Assembly (NCBI GenBank): GCA_028690665.1
Contig: JAQVAV010000015.1
Span: 26,896-90,895, forward strand
Direction: 5' to 3'
Length of the DNA stretch: 64,000 bases
DNA from: Paludibacter sp.
GTDB lineage: Bacteria; Bacteroidota; Bacteroidia; Bacteroidales; Paludibacteraceae
Shown: positions 8,357 through 17,924 of the stretch, piece after piece
Layout of the letters: the number at the start of each line of letters is the position of its first letter
Position numbering within the stretch: position 1 is the first letter of the stretch
The notes under the pieces: model-generated
What the model was told of the DNA's origin: nothing
What the model saw: the letters and a program-made list of their open reading frames with translations, nothing else
The model's database searches: none
Position numbers and translations under genes: made by a program

Positions 8357-9616
8357 TTATCTTTTTGAAGTTACTTCTGCTTCGTATTTTTCAATATCGG
8401 TAATATAAGATTCTCCTACAATAACGCCTTTTTTAGCGCAATAGTAGTTATATATTGCTCCCCAAGGCATTGATTTTGCTTCTTCGAGCAAGGCCATACG
8501 TTCGAAGAACTGACCTTTAGATTCATATTCACGAAGTTTTGCAATTGGTTCCAGTAATGCCTGAAGCAAAGCTCTCTGTGTAGCGCGTACCCCAACTACA
8601 TAAGCACCGATCCGGTTGATAGAAGCATCAAAATAATCGAGTCCGACATGAACTTTATCAACAGCATCAGCACGAACAATTTCCTGTGCGATGGCTAATA
8701 ATTCTTCGTTCAGAATCACCACATGATCGCTATCCCAACGTACACCACGGGTCACATGAAGCATAATTTCCGGTAAGAATAGCAACAAAGAAGAAATTTT
8801 ATCCGAGATAATTTCGGTCGGGTGGAAATGTCCTGAATCGAGAGTTACCACAACATTATTTTTCATACCATAACCCATATAAAACTCGTGTGAACCAACA
8901 GTATAACTTTCAAGCCCTACCCCAAACAGTTTACTTTCGATACAGTCAAGCATATATTCATCATTGGTTTTATATTCGAAAATTTTATCCAATGATTCTT
9001 TCAAATTCTTACGATACTGCAAACGATTCACTGTTACATCTTTGGAGCCGTCGGGAATCCAGATATTGTGCATACATTTGGAGCCGAGTTGACGTCCCAT
9101 TTCTTCTGCAATTTTACGACTGCGTATAACATGTTCAATCCAAAAATTCCGGATTTCCGGGTCTGGATGAGATAATGTCAGACCATCAGCTGATTTTGGA
9201 TGCGAAAAGCAGGTACAATTAAAATCAAGTTTGTAGCCTTTTTCTTTGGCCCAGTCAATCCAGCTCTGAAAATGTTTTGGTTCAATCTGATCACGATCCA
9301 CAAATTTACCTCCGAAATCGCCATAAAAAGCATGGAGATTTACACGATGATTTCCAGGAATCAGCTGCATTGCTTTATCAATATCGGCACGCAGTTCTTC
9401 TATTGTACGAGCCTTACCCGGATAATTTCCGGTAGCCTGAATACCTCCGGTCAGAGCACCATCCGGATTTTCGAATCCGGTAACATCGTCAGCCTGCCAA
9501 CAATGTAATGAAATAGGTAATTTATCTAATTGATCAAGAGCTTTGTTTACATCCACTCCAACAGCAGCATACTCTGCAACAGCCAAATCAAAGGCTTTTT
9601 GAATTTTTTCGTCCAT
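8357..9616 (-). CDS. rhaA: L-rhamnose isomerase
   Basis: A 419-residue cytoplasmic enzyme that converts L-rhamnose to L-rhamnulose, the first catabolic step. Family sequence marks are abundant: LHCWQADDVTGFE, GGIQATGNYPGKARTIEEL, the HAFYGDFGGKFVDRD stretch, LDFNCTCFSHPKS, the metal-binding LDSGHFHPTE and the VRWDSDHVV region. Length and start (MDEKIQKAFDLA) agree with the family. It lies 22 bp downstream of rhaB and upstream of rhaT on the same strand, so the three are very likely one transcript. Nothing suggests damage. Confidence 0.97.
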   Translation of the reverse strand: MDEKIQKAFDLAVAEYAAVGVDVNKALDQLDKLPISLHCWQADDVTGFENPDGALTGGIQATGNYPGKARTIEELRADIDKAMQLIPGNHRVNLHAFYGDFGGKFVDRDQIEPKHFQSWIDWAKEKGYKLDFNCTCFSHPKSADGLTLSHPDPEIRNFWIEHVIRSRKIAEEMGRQLGSKCMHNIWIPDGSKDVTVNRLQYRKNLKESLDKIFEYKTNDEYMLDCIESKLFGVGLESYTVGSHEFYMGYGMKNNVVVTLDSGHFHPTEIISDKISSLLLFLPEIMLHVTRGVRWDSDHVVILNEELLAIAQEIVRADAVDKVHVGLDYFDASINRIGAYVVGVRATQRALLQALLEPIAKLREYESKGQFFERMALLEEAKSMPWGAIYNYYCAKKGVIVGESYITDIEKYEAEVTSKR

Positions 9617-9638
9617 GATATTAAGTTTAAATTGTTTT

Positions 9639-11111
9639 TTATTTTGTTCTAGTTAAATATCGATAATAATTTGCTTCCCAGTCTTCCCGATGTTCAGGTT
9701 CAAACACAACCAAATCAACAGACTCCCGGATACTATTCCGCATAGATTGAATATCAGCATAAAGTCCGTTTGTTTTTGCCTGAACCATAATATTGCCAAT
9801 AGCAGTAGCCTCCATAGGCCCTGCATACACAGGAATTCCCAAAGCATTTGCAGTAAACTGGTTCAGCATAACATTTTTAGATCCGCCACCAATAACATGT
9901 AAGCTATCAATCGGGAAATCAGCAAAGGATTTCAGACTATCAAGCACCTCTTTATATCTGAATGCGAGGCTTTCAAAAATACAACGGGTAATCTCGGCTT
10001 TCGTGCGGGGAATGACCTGAGAGGTTTTTTCACAAAAGTTTTGAATGGCTTTCACCATCGATACAGGGTTGGCAAAATCGGGTGCATCCGGATTAATAAA
10101 ACTAATAAATCCATCGGTCTCTTTTGCATCAGCAATCAATTGCCCGTAAGAATTTTCTTCTGAGTTTGTTCCCCATTCCAAGCGGCATCTTTCGAGCAAC
10201 CACATTCCGCATATATTTTTGAGAAAACGAATCGTTCCCTCAACACCTCCTTCGTTGGTAAAATTTTGCAAGAAACTTTCATCCGTAATAATCGGTTGAT
10301 TAGTTTCGATACCCATCAATGACCATGTTCCGGAACTCAGATAAGCAAAATTTTTTCCCTGTGCCGGAACAGCAGCAACTGCAGAACCGGTATCGTGACC
10401 AGCTACAGCAATAACCGGAACAGCTCCCAACCCGGTTTGTTTCTGAACCGATTCTGACAATTCGCCAATCACTTCTCCGGGAAAAACAAACTTTCCGAAA
10501 TTTTCTTCTGTCAATCCCAACGCTTTTAGCAATACGTTGTCAAAACCTTTTGCCTTTGCATCAAGCATTTGTGAGGTAGAAGCAATGGTGTATTCCGTAA
10601 CCATTTTACCGGTAAGCATATAGGAAAGGGCATCCGGCATGAAAAGGATTTTATCTGCCACAGGAAGAATTGCAGAGTTATGCTCTTTCATTGCTGACAA
10701 CTGGAACAACGAATTAAAATTCATGAACTGAATTCCGGTTGTTTGATATACCTGATCACGCGAAATTTTCGTAAAAAATTTCGGCTGAGCATCATCTGTA
10801 TGCGGATCGCGGTAGCTATACGGATTTCCGAGAATTTCTCCATTTTTGTCAAAACAAACAAAATCGACTCCCCATGTATCAATACCGACAGATTCTATTT
10901 GAATGCCTTCATCTGCAATTATCTTTAATCCTTCGAGAATTGACTGGTACAAACCCAGAAAGTCCCAATAGAAATGTCCGTTTGCTTCAATAATTTTGTT
11001 TGGAAAACGATTAATTTCACGCAGTTCAATCGAACCGCTTTTAATCATTCCCAGAATTGTACGACCACTGGTGGCTCCAAGGTCTACTGCAAAAAAATTC
11101 GTGGTTTTCAT
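9639..11111 (-). CDS. rhaB: Rhamnulokinase
   Basis: A 490-residue FGGY-family sugar kinase that phosphorylates L-rhamnulose to L-rhamnulose-1-phosphate. The N-terminal phosphate loop FAVDLGATSGRTILG is at residues about 7-21. The substrate region VGIDTWGVDFV and the ATP-side motifs VAGHDTGSAVAAVP, YLSSGTWSLMG and HVIGGGSKNVMLNQFTANA follow in normal order. The length is typical. It is first in the rhaB-rhaA-rhaT order and is separated from the upstream GH28 gene by 125 bp, so it may have its own promoter, though none is obvious. No rhamnulose-1-phosphate aldolase or AraC-type rhamnose regulator is present in the window. Confidence 0.96.
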   Translation of the reverse strand: MKTTNFFAVDLGATSGRTILGMIKSGSIELREINRFPNKIIEANGHFYWDFLGLYQSILEGLKIIADEGIQIESVGIDTWGVDFVCFDKNGEILGNPYSYRDPHTDDAQPKFFTKISRDQVYQTTGIQFMNFNSLFQLSAMKEHNSAILPVADKILFMPDALSYMLTGKMVTEYTIASTSQMLDAKAKGFDNVLLKALGLTEENFGKFVFPGEVIGELSESVQKQTGLGAVPVIAVAGHDTGSAVAAVPAQGKNFAYLSSGTWSLMGIETNQPIITDESFLQNFTNEGGVEGTIRFLKNICGMWLLERCRLEWGTNSEENSYGQLIADAKETDGFISFINPDAPDFANPVSMVKAIQNFCEKTSQVIPRTKAEITRCIFESLAFRYKEVLDSLKSFADFPIDSLHVIGGGSKNVMLNQFTANALGIPVYAGPMEATAIGNIMVQAKTNGLYADIQSMRNSIRESVDLVVFEPEHREDWEANYYRYLTRTK

Positions 11112-11236
11112 TTATTAAATAATCAGTTATATTTTGTTATTTATTTTTTGTTTATAAAATTTACGCAGCTGAACTTTTGAACTCAATCGCATAGTTTCAT
11201 TATGTTTCGACTCTCAACGTTTAACCCGGAATTTAG

Positions 11237-12664
11237 TTACAAATTCACTCCTACACAATTACTTATATCCGGTTTTTTCTGTTCTGTCCCCTCTACACTA
11301 AAATTTTCAAATGTCCAATTTTTAGCCCAACTGACTGAACCTGTATTTTTCCCTTCAAAATGTACATTCTTAAATACGAAATTATCGATTGTACTACTCT
11401 CAATACCCCCTACTTTCATACAAACAGCAGCATCTTTGACATCAATATTTTTGAAAATAATATTTCTGAATTTCGGAGTACCTTCCTTTGGGTCGACAGG
11501 CTCAAGCATTTTTTTCCAATACTCCGGAATACTGTCCGGAGTATAACCTTCAGGCAGCAAAGAATTGCTGTAAGCCGGATTCCAATTCAAATTTACCACA
11601 AACGGATTACGCACTCCCTCCATAGTAATATCAGACAGATAGATGTTTTCAATTACACCTCCGCGTTGTACAGTTGATTTAAAACGCAATCCGTATTTTG
11701 TTCCTACTCCTTTCAAGTTGTAAGCAACAACATTACGTATTCCTCCCGAAGTCTCGCTGCCACAAGTAAACAGTCCGTCGCCATGTCCGGCCACACAATC
11801 CCGGATTACAACATATTCGGTAGGTTTATTCACCCTCAAGCCATCAGCATCGCGCCCGGCTTTCAGGCAAAAATTATCGTCATTGCAGTTTATATTGCTG
11901 TTCTGGACAAGAATTTTTGTGGAAGAATCAATGTCAATACCGTCTGTACTTGGCCCACGGCCTTCGATATTATTGCTGATAATTACACCATCGACAGTAA
12001 TATGATCGGAGTAAAGAATGTGCAACGACCAAAATCCGGGTTGATAAAGTACAATATCTTTTACAGTAACATTTTTACAATTGGAAATAATAATTCCCTG
12101 CGGACGTTCGCAGTCATAGTCCACAATCCAGCGCAAACCTTTTGGGTCGTATTCCTGACGCATCATCCAATATTTGTCCCAGAAAATTTTTCCACGGCCA
12201 TTAATAACGCCATCTCCGGAAATAGCTGCATTTTTTTGCCCGATAATATTGACTAATCCTGCTGGCCACGTCATTTCAATGCCGGCAATGCGGGTATCAA
12301 TTTTTTTATAATCAGCGAGATTCTGACTTCCAATGATCATTGTTCCTTTGGAAATCTCAAAGTTCACATTACTTTTTACGAATACGGAACCAGAAAGATA
12401 AATACCGGGATGAAAGCTTACTTTGCCTCCACCATTGGTAGCACATACATCTATGGTTTTCTGAATAGCTTCGGTACAATCCATCACGGCATCGCCCACT
12501 GCACCAAAATCATTTACATAATAAATCTTAGAACTTTCGGGAAAGGATTTTGCACCCACATCTTTCATCCACGCAAAAGCAGGAAATTCGTTTTTTTCAT
12601 CTGCTTTGGCAAATGAACAGACGAGCAATATGAACACTAAAATTGGAGGAAATAACCTTTTCAT
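11237..12664 (-). CDS. Glycoside hydrolase family 28 (polygalacturonase-like), exported
   Basis: A 475-residue protein with a signal peptide (MKRLFPPILVFILLVCSFAKA), so periplasmic or further exported. The body is a right-handed beta-helix. It opens with the VNDFGAVGDAVMDCTEAIQ entry motif of pectinases and carries the GH28 active-site series: STDGIDID (about residue 240, for NTDG), CNDDNFCLKAG (about 262), GHGDGLFTCGSE (about 293) and GLRFKS (about 326, for RIK). GH28 enzymes hydrolyse galacturonosyl linkages in homogalacturonan or rhamnogalacturonan; the exact linkage cannot be told. The ATG at 12662-12664 is preferred over the TTG one codon earlier. A minus-strand TACATTTG -7 element (complement of 12691-12698) lies just upstream, so the gene may have its own promoter. 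Confidence 0.92.
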   Translation of the reverse strand: MKRLFPPILVFILLVCSFAKADEKNEFPAFAWMKDVGAKSFPESSKIYYVNDFGAVGDAVMDCTEAIQKTIDVCATNGGGKVSFHPGIYLSGSVFVKSNVNFEISKGTMIIGSQNLADYKKIDTRIAGIEMTWPAGLVNIIGQKNAAISGDGVINGRGKIFWDKYWMMRQEYDPKGLRWIVDYDCERPQGIIISNCKNVTVKDIVLYQPGFWSLHILYSDHITVDGVIISNNIEGRGPSTDGIDIDSSTKILVQNSNINCNDDNFCLKAGRDADGLRVNKPTEYVVIRDCVAGHGDGLFTCGSETSGGIRNVVAYNLKGVGTKYGLRFKSTVQRGGVIENIYLSDITMEGVRNPFVVNLNWNPAYSNSLLPEGYTPDSIPEYWKKMLEPVDPKEGTPKFRNIIFKNIDVKDAAVCMKVGGIESSTIDNFVFKNVHFEGKNTGSVSWAKNWTFENFSVEGTEQKKPDISNCVGVNL

Positions 12665-12690
12665 CAAGTAGCAGACTTAAATTTATATTG

Positions 12691-12698
12691 CAAATGTA
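12691..12698 (-). promoter_or_regulatory. -7 promoter element ahead of the first GH28 gene
   Basis: The minus strand reads TACATTTG, a full match to TAnnTTTG, 27 bp upstream of the GH28 start at 12664. A TTTG lies further upstream (complement of 12724-12727), but its spacing of 25 bp is longer than the usual 19-20. Confidence 0.45.
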
Positions 12699-12859
12699 TA
12701 TTTTACAGTCCCTTCGTTTATTACAAAATTTGATTTATTGCCTGTAATTTTTGGTAATACTGTAAAAAAGGGAAACATTACAAATAAAAAAATTAATCTG
12801 CATTTGTAACATGGAGATCTGTACCGTTAAATAGATAAATGTTCAACCGGTACTCTTTT

Positions 12860-13339
12860 TCAAAGGATAAAATGAGTCATATTTCGATCTGTTATAATTC
12901 CTTGTTTTTCAAAAATTTCTTTTGTTGCCAGTTCAAAATCGTTGAAATCAAATCCCGGGGCAACAGTACAACTTACAAGCCCGTAGCCTTTGGCATCGTG
13001 AAGCTGAGCAGCAAACCAACTGTTGGCCGGAACTATAATCTGAGGCTTCTCTCCGGCAAGCAGGTCATTTCCTAACTTCATTATTTTCAACTCATTATTT
13101 TCAATTATAAAAATATCAATCGCAGCTCCAGCATGGAAATGCCATATTTCATCTGATTTTATTCTATGAAAATGAGAAATGTCTTCATTTTCAAGTAAAA
13201 AATAGATTGCGGTGGAAACGTTTCTTTCATTTCCTTCGGGGGTAAGCAGTGTTTCAGCAGAACGGTACGTTTCTTTGTACCAGCCACCTTCGGGATGAGG
13301 CTGTAAATCAAGCTTTAATTTTATATTTTCTACAGTCAT
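12860..13339 (-). CDS. Cupin_5 (DUF985) family protein
   Basis: A 159-residue cytosolic protein of the cupin_5/DUF985 family. Diagnostic features are the opening LDLQPHPEGGWYKETYRS, the IYFLLENEDISHFHRIKSDEIWHFHAG core with its cluster of potential metal-binding histidines, and the end GLVSCTVAPGFDFNDFELA. The family folds as a small jelly-roll barrel and its reaction is mostly unknown; a sugar-related ligand is plausible. It sits between two GH28 genes on the same strand, which suggests a role in handling pectin-derived sugars, but that is inference from position. The ATG at 13337-13339 is used; a TTG three codons earlier is also in frame. Confidence 0.9.
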   Translation of the reverse strand: MTVENIKLKLDLQPHPEGGWYKETYRSAETLLTPEGNERNVSTAIYFLLENEDISHFHRIKSDEIWHFHAGAAIDIFIIENNELKIMKLGNDLLAGEKPQIIVPANSWFAAQLHDAKGYGLVSCTVAPGFDFNDFELATKEIFEKQGIITDRNMTHFIL

Positions 13340-13364
13340 GCTATTCAAAAATTATCGTTTCCGG

Positions 13365-13372
13365 CAAATGTA
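13365..13372 (-). promoter_or_regulatory. -7 promoter element ahead of the cupin gene
   Basis: The minus strand reads TACATTTG, 26 bp upstream of the cupin start and inside the 52-bp gap after the second GH28 gene. No good -33 TTTG is seen, so the element is tentative. Confidence 0.35.
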
Positions 13373-13391
13373 CGAATTATATAAAAACGGA

Positions 13392-14945
13392 TTACTTTTC
13401 TATTTCTCCACTCACATTATCAAGCTTTACATTTTCGTAATTTTTCAGTTTTACGGCAGGTCCCTTTTGAGCTACAATGTCGACATTCTTCAACACAATG
13501 TTCCTGCTTTCCTTTATTTCGGCTCCATATTTTGAGGTAATCAATGCATTTTCCACGTAAATGCCTTCAATCGGATTTTCAGGCAAACCATTAAAATACA
13601 GTGCTCGGTTGGCATTGGCACAGCGAATATTTTTCACGTGTATATTCCGGAATGTAGGCGTAGTTTCATCTACTCCGGGCAAAACTCGTTTTATCGGATT
13701 TCCATTGGCATCTTCCATCATTTCAGCAGCAGATTTTCCCATATAATAAAGATCAAATAACAACGCTTCTGTTACAATATCAAACATACCGATATTATCA
13801 ATATAAATATTTTCGACAACTCCCCCGCGCCCACGTTTACTCTTAAAACGTAAACCGACATCTGTTCCGAGAAACTGGCAATTGCTGACTTTCATATTCT
13901 TTACTCCACCGGACATTTCACTGCCGACGACAAAACCTCCATGCCCTTTGAACACAGTACAATTATCCACAAGCAGATTCTCGCAGGGACGTGCACGACG
14001 ACGACCATCCTCATCTTTACCACTTTTAATGCAGATACCATCATCGCCTACATCAAAAGAAGAATTGACTATCAGTGAATTTTTACATGATTCCAGATCA
14101 ATACCATCACCATTGGCTGCATAAGCCGGATTGCGCACAGTTACACCATCGACAATCACATTTTCGCACATCAGAGGATGCAATGTCCATGCAGGGGAGT
14201 TTTGTACAAAAACACCCTGAATCATTACATTTTCACATTCGATAAAACTGACCATTACCGGACGCAGGAAGTCTTTAATAGCCATAAATTCCGCATCGGT
14301 TTTCAACCCGGCAGGGACATTCATGTTAGCAATACTGTCTCCTTTCAGATATTGAACGGATGGCATCCAATAATCCGGACGTTTAAATGCTCCACCCTGA
14401 GCAATAGTTCTTCTCCATTGTTTTTCAGTAACATCCTGTTTTTTCAATGGGCGCCAAAATTGCCCGTTACCGTCAATGGCTCCCTGACCTGTAATGGCAA
14501 TATTCGTCAGATTTCGTCCCGAAATTGGTGATTGGCAACGTTTTGTATCCAATCCTTCAAAAATGGTTTCAACCAATGGGTATAAACTTTTGTCCGGAGA
14601 AAAAAGAATAATAGCCCCTGCATCGAGATGCAGATTAACATTACTTTTAAAAACAATAGGCCCCGTGAACCATACCCCTACCGGTACATTTACAGTTCCT
14701 CCTCCTTTGGAAGAAACTGCATCGATAGCGTTGACAAAAGCGTTGGTACAAAGTTCCTGTCCATTACCTATGGCTCCGAAATCGGTAATTGAAACCGTAT
14801 ATTTGGGAAACTCCGGTATCTGTACCTTCGGCATTTCGAAGGGAAGATTTTTATAAAGATAATCGTATTTATATTTCGCTGCATGTAGCGAAAAAAAGCC
14901 CAGAACAACCATGCCGGCTGTCAATAAGTTTCTAAGTCTTGTCAT
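13392..14945 (-). CDS. Glycoside hydrolase family 28 (polygalacturonase/rhamnogalacturonase type), exported
   Basis: A 517-residue protein with a signal peptide ending near FFSLHAA. The entry motif ITDFGAIGNGQELCTNAF starts the beta-helix. Active-site blocks follow in order: NGDGIDLESC (about residue 278), VGDDGICIKSG (about 299), GHGGFVVGSE (about 332) and GLRFKSKRGRGG (about 365). An insert near residues 165-215 (RPLKKQDVTEKQWRRTI and after) is absent from the other GH28 here, so the two are diverged paralogues likely cutting different pectin linkages. Exo or endo action cannot be decided. It is followed by the cupin gene after 52 bp and preceded by GH106 after 144 bp. Confidence 0.92.
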   Translation of the reverse strand: MTRLRNLLTAGMVVLGFFSLHAAKYKYDYLYKNLPFEMPKVQIPEFPKYTVSITDFGAIGNGQELCTNAFVNAIDAVSSKGGGTVNVPVGVWFTGPIVFKSNVNLHLDAGAIILFSPDKSLYPLVETIFEGLDTKRCQSPISGRNLTNIAITGQGAIDGNGQFWRPLKKQDVTEKQWRRTIAQGGAFKRPDYWMPSVQYLKGDSIANMNVPAGLKTDAEFMAIKDFLRPVMVSFIECENVMIQGVFVQNSPAWTLHPLMCENVIVDGVTVRNPAYAANGDGIDLESCKNSLIVNSSFDVGDDGICIKSGKDEDGRRRARPCENLLVDNCTVFKGHGGFVVGSEMSGGVKNMKVSNCQFLGTDVGLRFKSKRGRGGVVENIYIDNIGMFDIVTEALLFDLYYMGKSAAEMMEDANGNPIKRVLPGVDETTPTFRNIHVKNIRCANANRALYFNGLPENPIEGIYVENALITSKYGAEIKESRNIVLKNVDIVAQKGPAVKLKNYENVKLDNVSGEIEK

Positions 14946-15089
14946 ATTTTTATAAAGTGGTTAGTTGAGTTTTTTATTTTTCGTTTTAAAAGGTTTATTT
15001 CCGTATAGAGTTCACCGATTCATTAGCACATTATCCAATCAACCGTAGACTTTTGACTTATTTATCGTTCATCACTCACCATTATCTGA

Positions 15090-17894
15090 TTAATGCTTTA
15101 TCTTATAAACTTCAATAGTTACGGGCGAGCACAAGCCACTTTCCATCAGCTTCCAGTGCCCGTATCCTGTTTTTTTATAATTTCTGTCAACAAAATTGAT
15201 TTCCTTGAAAATACGCCAATCGACTCCACGACGATCATAATCGGCAATCCGGTTTGCGGGCAGGTTCGTGACTTCGATTCGCAGTTTATTCTCACCCGGT
15301 TTCAAATACTTGCCTATATTACATTCGAATGGAGCAGCCCATACGACACCGGCATTCTGACCATTGACACTCACCCGAGCACTTTCGCGAACATCTCCCA
15401 AGTTCAACAAATACATCCGGCTTTCATCAACTCTATCCAAATCAAAAGTTGTTTCATATACACCGGTACCTCCGTTCACCTTCAGTTTCTCGTTTTCCAA
15501 ATTTGTCCAGGAAGTTAATGTATCTAATCTGAAAGTATCTGCAATTTGAGGTTCACTTTGCACAAAACTTAAAGTCCACGGACGAACTAATGGCATATTT
15601 TGTACTTTCGCTCCTGTATATTTCCAATGGGTAAGTTGTATATCTTTATCCGTGAAAGTTTTCAGAATTAATGACGCCCCGGATTTCAACTGAAGATAAA
15701 CCTGCATTTTCCCATTCTGAATCCGCGTCAACGCTTTCCCTGTTTCACCAGTCATCGGATCAAAAATTTCAACGGATTTTACAGGTACCGATAAACTAAT
15801 CCAGGCATCAGTGTCATCCGGTTTAAGTGCTGAAACAAAGTAATGGTAACCGGTTTCATCAGAACGACGGATTGCATGTAGTCCATATTTAGTAATTATC
15901 TCTTCCGGTTGAACTCCAATGGCATCCAATGTTTTGCGATAATCAGTTCCGGTAATTACGAATCCTTTCTGAAACTTATTGATCTGAGTTGTACTGAAAT
16001 CTGTTGTTAATACGATTTTCTTCAGACTTTTATCAAAAACTTTACGTCTGCACTTCAACTTAGCAAAGCCGGGAACATCATTCGGATAATTGCCAATAAC
16101 GGCTATTTTGGCTCCCTGAACCACCAAATCGACGAGATGTTTTAATACTGGTTCCGGCATTTTATCAACCGAGGGTAATATCAACGCCATGTAACGTGCT
16201 CCGCTTTCGGTAACAATCTGTCCCTGCTCACAACGAGCAGACAGAATAAATTTATCTGAAATGTAATCCACATCATAACCGTTACTATAAATAGAATGTA
16301 CCACGTGAATAAACTCAGGCATTAACTTTTCCATTTGATGAATCGTAAACTGGAAAAAACGTCCTTCCTGATTGTTCCAAACATCATAAACCGGCAGGTA
16401 AACCAAAAAATCGTTATCCGGATTGCCACTTTGCAAAAAAGACTGGCAACGGGTAATATATTCCATCAAAGCAGGAGCATCCTGCCAGATAGTATTAGTT
16501 GGCGACATATCAATAGATGCATAAAATTTCCAGCCGGGCCAGGCTGCTTCACGTGGAGAATATGCCGTTCCGTGAAAATTCATGTGATTGACTCCCGCAA
16601 CAAACATCAAATCCAGATCAGGTTTACATTGCGACAAAGAAGTACGAAAATGTTCTGTCAGCCAGGTAAATGTTTCACTTGATACATATTGTTTTCCAGC
16701 AATATGAGCAGCCGATGAAGCATATTTGAGCATAGAAAGTTCCGAATCGTTTTTCCGGGTAAGTGAATCTTTGCGCAATCCTCTGATTCCGAAATCAGAC
16801 AGTCCAAATCCTTCAATTTCAGGCACATCGACAGTAGCATACAAATCAATCAGATTACCGGGAGAACCATGTGCCTGATTGCGGGTTTTACTACCATGAC
16901 TATGAGCCCAGTCAGTCCATTGGCGTGTAAAATTCTCAAGTAACAAGTCTGAAATTGTCTCTCGGTAGTCGGCTACAATCCTGCGTGTTTCATCCGTTCT
17001 TGTCTTTGACAAAAACAGAGGCAAATAATTTTCGAGTTTATAGCCCCGGCGTGTTTCAAATTGCTCAAAAAAATCTTCCGTCCAATCGGCTCCATAAACT
17101 TCGTATGAATCATTGAAAAAATTATGCGGATAAGCTGTTCCGGAAATATCGAAAGCTTTTTCGAAACGGCTCAGATAATTTTTTACGGCTTTCGACGAAA
17201 AATGATCCATAACATAACCTTCTCCGCCCGGAGCGGCCCGTTTTACTTTCTGAAAGGTTTTACCATTAAACACAGCAATAATTGTCCAGTTGCCTTTCGG
17301 TACTTTCCAGTTTATTTTTTCCGAAGCATTCACCTGTGAAGTCAAATTTACGACTTTCGTACCGTTATAAGCCATCAATCGTTGCAACCGGGCTACTTTC
17401 TGCTGGTCTTTCTCAACAGGAACAATTGTTTCTGAGAATAACGAACCTCCCTGCTTTTTATATTCTCTCACAAGCATTTTCGAAGCAGCATCTTCCTCGG
17501 TTACTTGAGGCCCGCCAAAAGGCCAGCCGGTGCCTGTATTCATATCGGTCTGAATGCCCAGATGATTATTAACCGATTCTGTAAATGAAAGCATTTTCAT
17601 CCATTTTCCAGAAAGAAACGGAATCTCATTGGCATCGTTATGCTGAACACCGTAAATCGGCGTTATCTCTACTGTACCTAATCCGGTACGCGCATATTCA
17701 TCCAGGTTATAGCGTAAATTAGCGGTGTCCACTGCACTCCCCATCCACCACCAACGTGTTCCGGGTTTCATTTCCGGCGAAACAGCCGGCCAGGAAAAGT
17801 CATCCTGCGCCATAACAACAAAAGCGTTACATAATACCGTGAATAAAACGATACTAAGTATTTTTTCCTTTATATAATGGGTTCTCATAAGCAT
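15090..17894 (-). CDS. Glycoside hydrolase family 106 alpha-L-rhamnosidase, exported
   Basis: A 934-residue protein with an N-terminal signal (ILSIVLFTVLCNAFVVMAQ). Family GH106 is recognised from the opening FSWPAVSPEMKPGTRWWWMG, then LDEYARTGLGTVEITPIYG, DMNTGTGWPFGGPQV, and the KTRNQAHGSPGNLIDLYA and YVSSETFTWL stretches of the catalytic barrel. The C-terminal 150 residues form a beta-sandwich (LNLGDVRESARVSVNGQNAG, GENKLRIEVTNLPANRI). GH106 enzymes release terminal alpha-L-rhamnose from pectins such as rhamnogalacturonan. This would supply the substrate for the rhaT/rhaA/rhaB genes further down the same strand. Length is normal. Another ATG two codons in (17888) could be the start. Confidence 0.94.
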   Translation of the reverse strand: MLMRTHYIKEKILSIVLFTVLCNAFVVMAQDDFSWPAVSPEMKPGTRWWWMGSAVDTANLRYNLDEYARTGLGTVEITPIYGVQHNDANEIPFLSGKWMKMLSFTESVNNHLGIQTDMNTGTGWPFGGPQVTEEDAASKMLVREYKKQGGSLFSETIVPVEKDQQKVARLQRLMAYNGTKVVNLTSQVNASEKINWKVPKGNWTIIAVFNGKTFQKVKRAAPGGEGYVMDHFSSKAVKNYLSRFEKAFDISGTAYPHNFFNDSYEVYGADWTEDFFEQFETRRGYKLENYLPLFLSKTRTDETRRIVADYRETISDLLLENFTRQWTDWAHSHGSKTRNQAHGSPGNLIDLYATVDVPEIEGFGLSDFGIRGLRKDSLTRKNDSELSMLKYASSAAHIAGKQYVSSETFTWLTEHFRTSLSQCKPDLDLMFVAGVNHMNFHGTAYSPREAAWPGWKFYASIDMSPTNTIWQDAPALMEYITRCQSFLQSGNPDNDFLVYLPVYDVWNNQEGRFFQFTIHQMEKLMPEFIHVVHSIYSNGYDVDYISDKFILSARCEQGQIVTESGARYMALILPSVDKMPEPVLKHLVDLVVQGAKIAVIGNYPNDVPGFAKLKCRRKVFDKSLKKIVLTTDFSTTQINKFQKGFVITGTDYRKTLDAIGVQPEEIITKYGLHAIRRSDETGYHYFVSALKPDDTDAWISLSVPVKSVEIFDPMTGETGKALTRIQNGKMQVYLQLKSGASLILKTFTDKDIQLTHWKYTGAKVQNMPLVRPWTLSFVQSEPQIADTFRLDTLTSWTNLENEKLKVNGGTGVYETTFDLDRVDESRMYLLNLGDVRESARVSVNGQNAGVVWAAPFECNIGKYLKPGENKLRIEVTNLPANRIADYDRRGVDWRIFKEINFVDRNYKKTGYGHWKLMESGLCSPVTIEVYKIKH

Positions 17895-17924
17895 ACAAAA
17901 TGATTTTTACGAAATTTATGAACT

